From JAWWPY01 sp963822825 (lineage in GTDB: Bacteria > Actinomycetota > Actinomycetes > Streptosporangiales > Streptosporangiaceae), in contig CAWGIW010000025.1 in assembly GCA_963822825.1 (NCBI GenBank), positions 558,001 to 622,000 on the forward strand: a stretch of 64,000 nt of DNA, given 5' to 3'. Each line of letters starts with the position of its first letter. Positions within the stretch are counted from its first letter, which is position 1. This document shows positions 25,698-34,489 of this stretch, piece after piece. The translations under genes and the position numbers were made by a program. The notes under the pieces were generated by a model. The model saw nothing but the letters and a program-made list of their open reading frames with translations. It was not told the DNA's origin and ran no database searches.

Positions 25698-26455
25698 GCG
25701 GCCTGCTCAGCAGGCACGCGGGCGGGCGGCTCAGCGGCCAGGCGGGCGGTCAGCCGGGGCGGCCGCGTCATACCCCCTGGCGGGCGGTCTTCTTCGCGCT
25801 CGCCATCACCGGGATCATCGCCGGGGTCGGCTGGGCGCTGCTGGGTTCGCGGTTTCTGGTCGTCCGCTCGATCCAGGTGACCGGGACGCACCTGGTGCCG
25901 CGGTCCGAAGTGCTGGCCGCGGCCGGCATCCCGGAGGGACTTCCGCTGATCCGGGTCAACACCGCCGCTGTGGCGCACCGCGTCGATCTGATCAGGCAGA
26001 TCGAATCCGTCCAGGTCACCAGGGCATGGCCGGACGGGGTGAAGATCTCGGTGCGCGAACGCACGCCCGTGCTCGCGGTGGCCAGCGGCAGCGGGTACGA
26101 GCTGCTCGACAAGTTCGGCGTGCCGGTGGAGCAGACCGCCCGGCCGCCCGGGCGGATGCCGCGCCTCGTCCTGCCGGCCGGGGCCGGGTCCGTGGCGGCG
26201 CTGCCGGGCAGCCCGGCGGTGTTCGCCGCCGCCGAGGTGCTGCACGAGCTGCCGCCGAACCTCACGGGCCAGGTTACGGAGGTGGCCGCGCCGGCCGCGT
26301 CCGACGTGACACTCACGCTCGGCGACGGGATCACGATCGTGTGGGGCGGCACGGACCGGCCGGCCGAGAAAGCAAAAGAACTAGGCGTTTTGATGCGCAC
26401 CCACGCTCGCAGCTATGACGTCAGCGCGCCGGGGACCGCGATGACCGGCGGGTAA
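25694..26455 (+). CDS. ftsQ: Cell division protein FtsQ/DivIB
   Basis: A 253-residue bitopic protein of the divisome. A basic, Gly-rich cytoplasmic tail (about 1-28) precedes one membrane helix (VFFALAITGIIAGVGWALL). A POTRA domain begins RFLVVRSIQVTGTHLVPRSEVL and ends near VRERTPVLAV. The following beta domain includes the LPPNL...VAAPAASDVTLTL region and VWGGTDRPAEKAKELGVLM. FtsQ holds FtsL-DivIC at the septum. The GTG start overlaps the murC stop. A long gap (26456-26814) separates it from ftsZ. Confidence 0.94.
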   Translation: MSGLLSRHAGGRLSGQAGGQPGRPRHTPWRAVFFALAITGIIAGVGWALLGSRFLVVRSIQVTGTHLVPRSEVLAAAGIPEGLPLIRVNTAAVAHRVDLIRQIESVQVTRAWPDGVKISVRERTPVLAVASGSGYELLDKFGVPVEQTARPPGRMPRLVLPAGAGSVAALPGSPAVFAAAEVLHELPPNLTGQVTEVAAPAASDVTLTLGDGITIVWGGTDRPAEKAKELGVLMRTHARSYDVSAPGTAMTGG

Positions 26456-26567
26456 TCGGTGGCCCGCGAGCTGCGCTGATCGCGACACGCCGGCCCAGTT
26501 CGTGCGTGGCTAGTTGACCCCAGTGCCAGGCAACCCTACTGTCCCTATCAATCGCCAGGATGACATA

Positions 26568-26590
26568 ACTCTAAATCTCAAGTTGAGAGT
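26568..26590. promoter_or_regulatory. Palindromic element upstream of ftsZ
   Basis: ACTCT-AAAT-CTCAAGTTGAG-AGT contains the perfect 11-base palindrome CTCAA-G-TTGAG, and ACTCT pairs with the AGAGT at the right end. It lies about 225 bases before the ftsZ start. The surrounding DNA is noticeably more AT-rich than the genes. A regulator-binding site is likely in type but unidentified. Confidence 0.45.
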
Positions 26591-26649
26591 GAGGGTTGAT
26601 TCACTGGAAATCTCGGGAAATGCCCAGCCGACGCTATGGGGGAAGTATT

Positions 26650-26693
26650 TCGGCGGTGTTGGTTAGAACAGCTCGGCGGTGTTGGTTAGGACA
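26650..26693 (+). repeat. Direct repeat of 21 bp in the ftsZ upstream region
   Basis: TCGGCGGTGTTGGTTAG(A/G)ACA occurs at 26650-26670 and again at 26673-26693, 23 bases apart, with a single mismatch. The 359-base gap between ftsQ and ftsZ holds this repeat and the palindrome at 26568. No gene was found in the gap, so it is the expected location of dedicated ftsZ promoters. Confidence 0.75.
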
Positions 26694-26814
26694 ACAGAGA
26701 GCGCGCTGAGATGGTAGTTTCCCAAGATTAGCACCCTCGTCGGCCGTAAAAATGGCGGCCAGGAAAACGATACAGGAACACGACAGAGGCAAACGAGCGG
26801 AAAGGGCCCTCCTC

Positions 26815-28188
26815 GTGGCAGCACCGCAGAACTATTTGGCGGTCATCAAGGTGGTCGGTATCGGCGGGGGTGGCGTCAATGCCGTGAACCGGATGATCGA
26901 AGAAGGACTCAAAGGCGTTGAGTTCATCGCGATCAATACGGACGCGCAGGCGCTTCTCATGAGCGACGCGGACGTGAAGCTTGATGTCGGGCGGGAACTG
27001 ACCCGCGGGCTTGGCGCGGGCGCCAACCCCGAAGTCGGCTCCCGGGCCGCTGAAGACCACCGCGAGGAGATCGAGGAGGTCCTCAAGGGGGCCGACATGG
27101 TCTTCGTCACGGCCGGGGAAGGTGGCGGCACCGGCACCGGCGGGGCACCCATCGTGGCCAACGTGGCCAGGTCGCTGGGCGCGCTCACTATCGGCGTGGT
27201 CACCAGGCCGTTCGGTTTCGAGGGAAAGCGCCGGGCATCCCAGGCTGAACTGGGCATCGAGCGCCTGCGCGCCGAGGTGGATACCCTCATTGTCATCCCG
27301 AACGATCGCCTGCTGTCGATCTCGGATCGCCATGTGAGCGTGCTTGACGCATTCAAAGCCGCCGACCAGGTGCTGCTGTCCGGCGTTCAGGGAATTACCG
27401 ACCTGATCACGACACCTGGGCTGATCAACCTGGATTTCGCCGACGTGAAATCGGTGATGTCGGGAGCGGGCTCCGCGCTCATGGGAATCGGCTCGTCGCG
27501 CGGGGACGATCGCAGCGTGGCGGCGGCCGAGATGGCGATCTCGAGCCCGCTGCTTGAGGCCAGCATCGACGGCGCGCATGGCGTCCTGCTGTCCATCCAG
27601 GGCGGCTCCGACCTCGGTCTCTTCGAGATCAACGAGGCGGCTCAGCTGGTCTCGAATTCTGCCGCGCCCGAGGCCAACATCATTTTCGGCGCGGTCATCG
27701 ACGACGCCCTGGGCGACGAGGTCCGGGTCACGGTGATCGCGGCCGGCTTCGACGAGGGGGCCAGCAGGCGGCCGCGGCCGCTGCGGACCGCCTCCGCCCA
27801 GCCGGCCGGAGCCGGCGCCGGGATCGCGGGGGCGGGTTCGGCGGCCGACAGTTACCAGCCGGCCGCCATGGCCGATGCCACCTCTTATGAGACGCCGGCC
27901 GCGACCGGCGCCGGGATGGCGGCCACGACAGCATCGGGGGAGGAGTTCTCCTTCTCGCTGCCGGAGCAGCCGGCTGGCTCCGCCCCGGCAGGCGCATCGG
28001 AAGAGCAGGCAACCGAGGGCGGCGTTCCCTCGCCCCGCCCAGAGGTCGGCGGCGGGTCGGCTGGCACGTCACGGCCGCGCCCGGATGCCGCGGCCGCGGC
28101 CCGGGTGTTCGACGCGGCGACCACGCGGCGCCGGTCGATGGTGTTCGAAGAAGACGACGAGCTAGACGTGCCCGACTTTCTTAAGTGA
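26815..28188 (+). CDS. ftsZ: Cell division GTPase FtsZ
   Basis: A 457-residue tubulin homologue that forms the Z ring. The GTG at 26815 gives MAAPQNYLAVIKVVGIGGGG, the exact opening of actinomycete FtsZ; the frame is open upstream to 26752. GTP-binding GEGGGTGTGGAP, T7-loop DLITTPGLINLDFADV and polymer-interface residues are intact. A variable, Ala/Gly/Pro-rich linker (about 315-440) leads to the conserved C-terminal peptide EDDELDVPDFLK, which binds SepF and other partners. It is separated from ftsQ by a promoter-sized gap and overlaps pgeF. Confidence 0.98.
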   Translation: MAAPQNYLAVIKVVGIGGGGVNAVNRMIEEGLKGVEFIAINTDAQALLMSDADVKLDVGRELTRGLGAGANPEVGSRAAEDHREEIEEVLKGADMVFVTAGEGGGTGTGGAPIVANVARSLGALTIGVVTRPFGFEGKRRASQAELGIERLRAEVDTLIVIPNDRLLSISDRHVSVLDAFKAADQVLLSGVQGITDLITTPGLINLDFADVKSVMSGAGSALMGIGSSRGDDRSVAAAEMAISSPLLEASIDGAHGVLLSIQGGSDLGLFEINEAAQLVSNSAAPEANIIFGAVIDDALGDEVRVTVIAAGFDEGASRRPRPLRTASAQPAGAGAGIAGAGSAADSYQPAAMADATSYETPAATGAGMAATTASGEEFSFSLPEQPAGSAPAGASEEQATEGGVPSPRPEVGGGSAGTSRPRPDAAAAARVFDAATTRRRSMVFEEDDELDVPDFLK

Positions 28189-28961
28189 GCGTGGCGGCTG
28201 AGGGCCAGGGCGGCCCTGCGGTCGGCCCGGTCGGCGGCCCGGCCGCCGTGTTCGAGTTCGCGCCCGGGGTGCGTGCCGCGTTCACCGGCCGCCCCGGGGG
28301 AGTCAGTTCGCCGCCCTACGACACGCTGAACCTGAGCGGCGCCGTGGGTGACGAGCCCGCCGCGGTGACCCGCAACCGGCGAAGGGTGGCGCAAGCCTGC
28401 GCCATCGCCGAATCCAGCCTCACCTGGATGCGTCAGGTCCACGGATCACGGGTCCGCTACACCGGCCATGGCCTGTCCGGCCAGGAGGTCGATGCGATCT
28501 TCAGCGACGTGCCTGGGCTGGCCCTCGGCGTGCTGGCGGCCGACTGTGCGTGCGTCCTGCTCGCAGATCCGCACGCCCGGCTCGTCGGTGCGGCCCACTC
28601 CGGCCGCGAGGGAACCGCCGCCGGGGTGGTGACCGCCCTGGTGGCGGCCATGGCTGGCGCGGGCGCCGACCCGGCCCGGATGCGCGCGCTGATCGGCCCG
28701 GCGATCTGCGGTGGCTGCTATGAGGTCTCGGCGCAGGTGAGAGACCGGGTGGCGGCGGCCGTCCCGGAGACGGCCTGCCTCACCCGGCGCGGCACCCCGG
28801 GGCTGGACATCAGGGCCGGGATCACAGCCCAGCTGGCCCTGGCCGGGATCATGCGGGTGGCTGACGATCCGCGGTGCACCGCCGAGACGCCGGACCTGTA
28901 CTCATTCCGCCGCGATGGGCGCACCGGGCGATTCGCGGGCCTTATCTGGCTGGCGGCATGA
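28185..28961 (+). CDS. pgeF: Peptidoglycan editing factor PgeF / YfiH-type purine nucleosidase (laccase-domain)
   Basis: A 258-residue DUF152 protein. The zinc-binding triad is visible: His in MRQVHGSRV, Cys in AADCACVLLADP and His in AAHSGREGTAAGV. The GPAICGGCYEVSAQV signature is also present. Family members have purine nucleoside phosphorylase/adenosine deaminase activity and in E. coli prevent wrong amino acids in wall precursors. The GTG start overlaps the ftsZ stop, the standard arrangement in actinobacteria, supporting a link to wall synthesis. Confidence 0.93.
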   Translation: MSVAAEGQGGPAVGPVGGPAAVFEFAPGVRAAFTGRPGGVSSPPYDTLNLSGAVGDEPAAVTRNRRRVAQACAIAESSLTWMRQVHGSRVRYTGHGLSGQEVDAIFSDVPGLALGVLAADCACVLLADPHARLVGAAHSGREGTAAGVVTALVAAMAGAGADPARMRALIGPAICGGCYEVSAQVRDRVAAAVPETACLTRRGTPGLDIRAGITAQLALAGIMRVADDPRCTAETPDLYSFRRDGRTGRFAGLIWLAA

Positions 28962-28968
28962 TGATCAG

Positions 28969-29697
28969 GTGAGCAACGGCTGGCCCCTGGAGCCTGAGAG
29001 CAGGAGCGCCGAGCTGGCCAGGCGGCTTGGCGAGGTGCGCGACCGGATCGCGGCGGCATGCCAGGCGGCGGGGCGCAGCAGCCGTGAAGTCACCCTGATC
29101 GCCGTCACCAAGACGTTCCCCGCGTCCGACGTCCGCCTGCTCCACGCCCTCGGGAGCCGCGATGTCGGGGAGAACCGGGACTCCGAAGCGGCGCCGAAGG
29201 CGGCTCAGTGCGCCGACCTGCTACCGCCGCTCACCTGGCACTTCGTCGGCCAGCTCCAGACCAACAAGAGCGCGAGCGTGGTGTCCTACGCCGCCGTCGT
29301 GCACTCGGTGGACCGGCTGCGGCTGACCCGGGCGCTTGGCACGCACGCGCGCCGGGCTGACCGTATCGTCTGCTGCCTGGTTCAGGTCAGTCTCGATGGT
29401 GATGCGGCGCGCGGGGGTGTGGTGGCCGGGCAGGTGCCGCTGATAGCGGACGCCATCGCCGATGAGCCGGGCCTGGTGCTGGGCGGGGTGATGGCCGTCG
29501 CGCCACTGGGCACCGCGCCATCGGCCGCGTTCGGGAGGCTGGCCGAGATCGCCGCCGTGGTCCGCGCGGCTCACCCGGAAGCGGTCATGATCTCGGCGGG
29601 AATGAGCGGTGACCTGGAAGAGGCCATCGCGGCCGGCGCGACACACGTGCGTGTCGGTACGGCGTTGCTCGGCGGCCGTCCGGCCTCCGTCCGGTAA
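28969..29697 (+). CDS. yggS: Pyridoxal-phosphate homeostasis protein (YggS/PROSC)
   Basis: A 242-residue alanine racemase-fold barrel. The PLP lysine is in LIAVTKTFPASDV. Other family motifs are DVGENRD, WHFVGQLQTNKS, LVQVSLDGD and the phosphate-binding end ISAGMSGDLEEAIAAGATHVRVGTALLG. It binds and buffers PLP and has no known catalytic role. GTG at 28969 follows pgeF by seven bases; an upstream in-frame ATG (28915) would overlap pgeF widely. Position before sepF is conserved across Gram-positive bacteria. Confidence 0.93.
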   Translation: MSNGWPLEPESRSAELARRLGEVRDRIAAACQAAGRSSREVTLIAVTKTFPASDVRLLHALGSRDVGENRDSEAAPKAAQCADLLPPLTWHFVGQLQTNKSASVVSYAAVVHSVDRLRLTRALGTHARRADRIVCCLVQVSLDGDAARGGVVAGQVPLIADAIADEPGLVLGGVMAVAPLGTAPSAAFGRLAEIAAVVRAAHPEAVMISAGMSGDLEEAIAAGATHVRVGTALLGGRPASVR

Positions 29698-29745
29698 TGT
29701 CCGAGCAGCGGGGCTGCTGCGGGAAGTGACGACGGAGGGCGAAGG

Positions 29746-30258
29746 ATGGCCAGCGCGATGCACAAGATGGCGGTCTACCTCGGCCTTGTCGAGGATGACC
29801 ACCGGTACGACGATGGCTACGACTCCTATGAGGAGGAGTACCAGGAATACGACGAGCCGGATGACCCGGATGCCGACGATGACCGGCCGGGCGGCCGCTC
29901 CGCGCGCGCGGAGTTCGGCCCGGACGCAGGTCAGCTCCTCCCCGGACGCGGCCTCACGGCCACCGCCCAGGCCACCGATCTGGCGCGTATCACGACTTTG
30001 CACCCGCGCACATACAATGAAGCCCGTACCATCGGAGAGCACTTTCGCGAGGGCACTCCGGTGATCATGAACCTGACCGAGATGGTTGACAGTGATGCCA
30101 AGCGACTCGTCGACTTTGCGGCCGGGCTGATCTTCGGGCTGCACGGGAGCATCGAGCGAGTGACGAACAAGGTGTTCTTGTTGTCCCCGGCCAACGTCGA
30201 GGTGACGGCCGAGGACAAGGCGCGCATGGCGGAGAGAGGCTTCTTCAACCAAAGTTAG
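29746..30258 (+). CDS. sepF: Cell division protein SepF
   Basis: A 170-residue SepF. The N-terminal amphipathic membrane anchor reads MHKMAVYLGLVEDD. An acidic Tyr/Asp/Glu-rich linker (about 22-50) follows. The C-terminal SepF domain (about 80-160) contains ARITTLHPRTYNEARTIGEH, PVIMNLTEMVDSDAKRLVDF and GLIFGLHGSIERVTNKVFLL. SepF tethers FtsZ to the membrane and replaces FtsA, which is absent here as in other actinobacteria. ATG 29746 has GGAGGGCGAAGG upstream. Confidence 0.96.
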   Translation: MASAMHKMAVYLGLVEDDHRYDDGYDSYEEEYQEYDEPDDPDADDDRPGGRSARAEFGPDAGQLLPGRGLTATAQATDLARITTLHPRTYNEARTIGEHFREGTPVIMNLTEMVDSDAKRLVDFAAGLIFGLHGSIERVTNKVFLLSPANVEVTAEDKARMAERGFFNQS

Positions 30259-30363
30259 ACGCTCACGTGGCTTGACGCCCAGCAGTTTTAACGCTCAGTG
30301 ACGAGCCGACAGCAACGGCACCCGCGGTGGTCATCCCGGCGTCCGTGAAGGCAGGGCAGGGAT

Positions 30364-30648
30364 GTGGGGATAGTAAAGATCGTTTTGTTCTACGTGCTCT
30401 CGATCTACCTCGTGATTCTCCTCGGGAGGCTGATCTTCAGCTGGATCCAGACCTTCTCCCGGTCATGGTCGCCCAGCGGGCCCCTGCTGATCGTCGCGGA
30501 GGTGGTCTTCACCGCGACCGACCCACCACTGAGATTTCTAAGGCGGTTCATTCCTGCGGTCAGGCTCGGTACTGTGGCCTTGGACCTCAGTTTCATGGTG
30601 CTCTTCTTCGTGGTCATTTTCGCGATGCAGGCCGTGACGCTGCTGTGA
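30364..30648 (+). CDS. yggT: YggT-family membrane protein
   Basis: A 94-residue two-helix membrane protein (helices at about 4-26 and 70-92). The short loop contains the family motif TDPPLRFLRRFIPAVRLGTVALDLS. The exact role is unknown; it sits between sepF and divIVA in most Gram-positive division clusters and is linked to division or ion stress in other species. The GTG at 30364 is preceded by GGCAGGGAT. Confidence 0.9.
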   Translation: MGIVKIVLFYVLSIYLVILLGRLIFSWIQTFSRSWSPSGPLLIVAEVVFTATDPPLRFLRRFIPAVRLGTVALDLSFMVLFFVVIFAMQAVTLL

Positions 30649-30697
30649 TCGGGTAACGTCCGACAGGAACACAGTCCAGGCGTGCCGAGGAGACGAG

Positions 30698-31552
30698 ATG
30701 CCGCTGACGCCCGCGGATGTGCGGAACAAGCAGTTCAGTACCACCAGGCTCCGGCCCGGCTACGACGAGGAAGAGGTAGACGCCTTCCTCGACGAGGTAG
30801 AGGTCGAGCTGGACCGGCTGATCCAGGAGAACGAGGAACTCCGGGCGAAGCTGTCTGAGAGCCTGCGCGGCGGCAAGGTACCGATGTCCGCGCTCAGTTC
30901 TCCCCTCGCCGACCCGGGCCCCGAGCTGATGTCTCCCGAGCCGCCGCCGCGCCCCGAGCCTGAGCGCCGGCCCGAGCCTCAGATGAGGGGATTGCCGCCG
31001 GTCGAGGACAACATGGACACCGCCGCCCGTGTTCTGGCGCTCGCGCAGCAGACGGCCGATCAGGCGATCGCCGACGCCCGGCGCGAGGCCGACGAGACGC
31101 TCGGCCGGGCCCGCCGCGAGGCCGATGACATCCTGGGCAAATCCCGGCGCCAGGCCGAGCAGATCACCAGCGACGCCCGGGCCCGGGCCGAGGCCCTCGA
31201 GCGCGACGCGCAGGAGCGGCACCGCCAGGCCATGGGTTCCCTGGTCCAGCAGCGTGAGGAACTCGAGCGGCGGGTGGACGACCTGCGAGCGTTCGAGCGC
31301 GAGTACCGCAGCAGGCTCAAGGCGTACCTGGAAGGCCAGATGCGTGACCTGGAAGCGGGCGCGACCGACAGCGGGACCTTCCCGGCCATGAACACCGGTC
31401 CTCAGCCGTCGGTTTCCTCGGGCATCCCGCGGCTGGAGTCCCGTAACGGCGGCCAGCCCGCCGTCGCTGGTGCCTACGCCGGTGCACAGGAGTCTGTGCC
31501 GCACACCGGAGGATTCCACCCGGCTGATGGCCCGGCGCACGACCTTCGCTAG
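30698..31552 (+). CDS. divIVA: Polar growth protein DivIVA/Wag31
   Basis: A 284-residue coiled-coil protein. The membrane-binding N-terminal domain PLTPADVRNKQFSTTRLRPGYDEEEVDAFLDEVE is canonical. A proline-rich linker (about 75-100) is followed by a long coiled coil (about 105-215) with many ARREADETL-type heptads. A polar tail ends the protein. DivIVA collects at curved membrane at poles and directs tip growth in actinobacteria. The ATG has GAGGAGACGAG upstream. It closes the sepF-yggT-divIVA block. Confidence 0.97.
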   Translation: MPLTPADVRNKQFSTTRLRPGYDEEEVDAFLDEVEVELDRLIQENEELRAKLSESLRGGKVPMSALSSPLADPGPELMSPEPPPRPEPERRPEPQMRGLPPVEDNMDTAARVLALAQQTADQAIADARREADETLGRARREADDILGKSRRQAEQITSDARARAEALERDAQERHRQAMGSLVQQREELERRVDDLRAFEREYRSRLKAYLEGQMRDLEAGATDSGTFPAMNTGPQPSVSSGIPRLESRNGGQPAVAGAYAGAQESVPHTGGFHPADGPAHDLR

Positions 31553-31630
31553 GCCGCACACTACTCGGCACGCTAAGCACGACCAGGGCGTTACCCGCTT
31601 CGTTACCCGTACGGCCCGTGGAGAGCGCAT

Positions 31631-33667
31631 GTGATCCGGTTCAGCGCTCTCCTCGTTGCCGTGGCGATCGCAGTGCTCATCTCAGGAGTCGCCGCCAGCA
31701 GTTTGCTGCTGGTGTATGTGTCGATAGGCGTATGTGCCATAGCGCTGCTGCTGCTCGCCTGGGGTGTGCTCCAGCATCGCGAGGAGATCTTCGGCACCGG
31801 GGACGCGCCACAAGGCCCGCACGAGAGCTTTTCCGGGGCTCAACTGGCTCAGTTGGCCAGTCGTTCGGTGCCGCCCGGCCGTACCGCTGAGCCCGCCGTT
31901 GACGGGCCACCGCCGGTGCCCATGACCGGTCCAGGGTCCAGGTCCGAGCGGCCAGTCACCGAGCGGGAAACGGCGGGCCGGGAACGGGCGGGCCGGGAAA
32001 CCGCCAGCTGGGAAAGCGCCGGGCGGGGAATGACTGGGCCGGGAGCCACCGGGCCGCGAAAGTCTGGGCGGGGGGCACCCGGAGGACGGCCGCCGGCGCG
32101 GCGGGCACCGGGCGGGCGGCCGCCCGCCCGGGAATCGCCAAGCGCCCCGCCGTCCGGGAAGCCCGGGCCACGAGATCCTGGCCGCCCGGCCGCGCCGCCC
32201 AGGCACAGCTCTGATGACCCCTTCCGGTACCGGAGCGACCAACTCGGCCCGGGCAGCGGGCGCGACACCGGGGCGGCCGGCCGTCCAGGGTCCGAGGATC
32301 CGAAGCGTCCAGTGCCGCCATCCCCCGAAGCAACCCGGGCTTCCGACCAGCGTTACGGTCCACGGCCTGTCGCGGGGGCGGGTCCTGGCTCGCGGCCCCC
32401 GGCGGATTCGGGCTCGCGGCCCCCGGCGGATTCGGGCTCGCGGCCCCCGGCGGGCTCGGGCTCGCGACGAGCCGAGCCGCCATGGCCGGGAGCGGCGGCG
32501 TGGCGTCCTCCGGCCGATGAAACTTTCAGGAATGCTCCTCAGGAACCGCCACCAAGTTCGCCGCCACCAAGTTCGCCACCATCCAAGCCAGCCCGTGAAT
32601 CCGCCCGCCCCTGGCCCGCTGGTGCCGCCTGGCCCGCGGCCGCGGCTTGGCGGGCCGACATCTGGCAACCGGCCGCCGACCAGGAGCGCGCCGCGGATTC
32701 ACCGGGCCAGCGCGAGCGGGGAGAGGCCGCCCCGGTGGCTGTCCCGGCCGGTCCGGACGTCCCCGGGTCAGCGCCTGACGCGGAGTCGGACGCCGTCAAG
32801 GCGGCGATGCCCGCTGCCGCCGGGGCGGCAGCGCCCGATGCGGCAGGGGCAGCGCCGGATGTGCCTGAGGCGGTACCTGGTGTGGCTGAGGCGGCGCCTG
32901 GTGTGGCTGAGGCGGCGCCTGGTGTGGCTGAGGCGGCGCCTGGTGTGGCTGAGGCGGCAGCGCCCGATGTGACTGAGGCGGCAGCGCCGGCTGGGGCAGC
33001 GCAGGCTGGGGCGGCGCCTGGTGTGGCTAGGGTGGTGCCTGGTGTGGCTAGGCCGGCAGCGCCGGACGCGGCTGGGCCGGCAGCGCCGGGTGTGGCTGAG
33101 GCGGCAGCGCCCGATGCGTCCGGTCCGCGGGCGGCTGAGGCGGGGGCGGCCGAGGCGGCTGTGCCCGGAGCGCCAGCCAGGACCGCTGGTCAGGCCGCCA
33201 GTGTCGATGCCGCCCAGGACGCCGCTGTGGCTCGCGGTGCTAATGAGCCTGAAGGGGCTGAGGTGGCTGATGATGAAGATGCCGCCGCACCGCTTCGGAA
33301 TGCGGCCGATCACTCGCCAGCTCAGCAAGCTGATCTCGCTGGCGGCGCTGGAGCCGCTGAGGTCATTGAGGTCACTCGGGGCGATGTTGTCGATGACGCG
33401 GGCGAGGACGGGCCGGGCGGGGCGGATGCGCCAGCCAATGGCCTTGCCGCCGACGAGCCCGGAGAGCGGCCTGGGACGACCACATTCACCGGCCCGGGCG
33501 TGGAGGTCATGGTGGTGCCGGGTGTCTCGCGATACCACCGCAGGGAGTGCATCCTCACCCGGTTCCTCGGCTCGGATGATCTCGAGATCATGACGAAGCA
33601 GCTAGCCGAGGACCGTGGCTGCGTACCGTGCCGTGCCTGCCAGCCGGACAAGTCCGTGGAGGCGTAG
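31631..33667 (+). CDS. Membrane-anchored disordered protein with C-terminal HxxxC/CxxC motif
   Basis: A 678-residue protein of unknown function directly after divIVA. Two membrane helices occupy residues 4-27 and 29-48. Then come about 550 residues of low-complexity Pro/Arg/Gly/Ser-rich and later Ala/Glu/Val-rich sequence with tandem repeats. The last 60 residues are different and look folded: VMVVPGVSRYHRRECILTRF, then EIMTKQLAEDRGCVPCRACQP. The HxxxC plus CxxC spacing resembles the Ada-type zinc-binding motif (YHxxxC...GxxPCxxC). I infer a membrane-tethered zinc module on a flexible tether, possibly acting with DivIVA. No partner or reaction can be named. The GTG at 31631 has GAGAGC upstream. 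Confidence 0.8.
   Translation: MIRFSALLVAVAIAVLISGVAASSLLLVYVSIGVCAIALLLLAWGVLQHREEIFGTGDAPQGPHESFSGAQLAQLASRSVPPGRTAEPAVDGPPPVPMTGPGSRSERPVTERETAGRERAGRETASWESAGRGMTGPGATGPRKSGRGAPGGRPPARRAPGGRPPARESPSAPPSGKPGPRDPGRPAAPPRHSSDDPFRYRSDQLGPGSGRDTGAAGRPGSEDPKRPVPPSPEATRASDQRYGPRPVAGAGPGSRPPADSGSRPPADSGSRPPAGSGSRRAEPPWPGAAAWRPPADETFRNAPQEPPPSSPPPSSPPSKPARESARPWPAGAAWPAAAAWRADIWQPAADQERAADSPGQRERGEAAPVAVPAGPDVPGSAPDAESDAVKAAMPAAAGAAAPDAAGAAPDVPEAVPGVAEAAPGVAEAAPGVAEAAPGVAEAAAPDVTEAAAPAGAAQAGAAPGVARVVPGVARPAAPDAAGPAAPGVAEAAAPDASGPRAAEAGAAEAAVPGAPARTAGQAASVDAAQDAAVARGANEPEGAEVADDEDAAAPLRNAADHSPAQQADLAGGAGAAEVIEVTRGDVVDDAGEDGPGGADAPANGLAADEPGERPGTTTFTGPGVEVMVVPGVSRYHRRECILTRFLGSDDLEIMTKQLAEDRGCVPCRACQPDKSVEA
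32401..32468 (+). repeat. 24-bp tandem repeat, about three copies, in the disordered linker
   Basis: Units at 32401-32424 and 32425-32448 are identical (GGCGGATTCGGGCTCGCGGC then CCCC). The third at 32449 is partial and diverged. They encode ADSGSRPP repeats and keep the frame. Confidence 0.85.
32879..32962 (+). repeat. 21-bp tandem repeat, four copies, in the disordered linker
   Basis: Units at 32879, 32900, 32921 and 32942 encode GVAEAAP four times (the last drifts to GVAEAAA). More degenerate copies continue to about 33110 as Val-Ala-Glu/Arg-rich heptads. Confidence 0.88.
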
Positions 33668-33792
33668 CCGACTCGAGCCCCATCGCCGGCCCTTCGGAGA
33701 AGTCACTTCCCGGACTCGCCAGACATCAGCCTAAGACGACCGCTCATCCCCCCGTCTCGACCCAGGAGAGCCAAATGCCTTGACGCTCCGGT

Positions 33793-34308
33793 CTAGTCAG
33801 CTGTGAGCGTGCCTGGCTTCTCGCCCAGGTACGGAATCCAGAGGTACCCCGGCTGGAACTGGACATAGTTGCCGCCTAGGCCGAGTTCGTCGTGCAGGGC
33901 CTGGCCGAGGACGAGTCCGTCGATTGTGCCGCCGGCCAGCTCGTCTGCCCAGTCGCTCTTGAGTTCCGCGGGATCGAGGAAGCCCTCCGGGTCCCAGCCG
34001 ACCTTCGCCACGACGTACCCGTTGAAGCTCGCGAGCAGGCGATAGAGCCCTGCTCCTAGCTCGCTCAGCTCGGCGGCGGAGAGCCTGGTCCTCGGGAGCG
34101 TCCCGTCCAGGCCCACGCCCCAGCCGACAGCAACCGGGACCACTGATAGCTCGATGTATGAGCCGATCCGGTTCATCAGGGCGCGGTGGAGGGGAATCCG
34201 GTGGCCGCCCGCCCGAAGCGTCATGGGACTGGGATTGGCGAGGGCGGCCGCCCGCGCACCCTCGATGTTCTCGCCGAAGTTGACGACCAGCTCAAAGCAG
34301 AGCGCCAT
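33793..34308 (-). CDS. Hypothetical protein
   Basis: A 171-residue protein I do not recognise. It begins MALCFELVVNFGENIEGARAAAL, shows no membrane helix or signal peptide, and ends in a hydrophobic/aromatic stretch (YVQFQPGYLWIPYLGEK). It looks like a soluble alpha/beta protein. It is convergent with the divIVA-side genes and downstream of ileS on the same strand, separated by a 280-base gap. Codon use looks coherent for the strand, supporting a real gene. A ribosome site GAGGACACC lies before the ATG. Confidence 0.6.
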   Translation of the reverse strand: MALCFELVVNFGENIEGARAAALANPSPMTLRAGGHRIPLHRALMNRIGSYIELSVVPVAVGWGVGLDGTLPRTRLSAAELSELGAGLYRLLASFNGYVVAKVGWDPEGFLDPAELKSDWADELAGGTIDGLVLGQALHDELGLGGNYVQFQPGYLWIPYLGEKPGTLTAD

Positions 34309-34489
34309 GGTGTCCTCAGCTCGTTAGCCACCAAGCCCGGCATCCGGGTACCCGTGTCATTCTGCCGTGGAGAATCTCCAGTTAGCACCGGGCATCAGCG
34401 ATGGCCGTGATCGGCACCGCGTGAGGTAACCACGGTGGCTTCGTTGCTCCAAGGCCACCTTACAGGCTGCAATTAGTGCACAATTTCGC

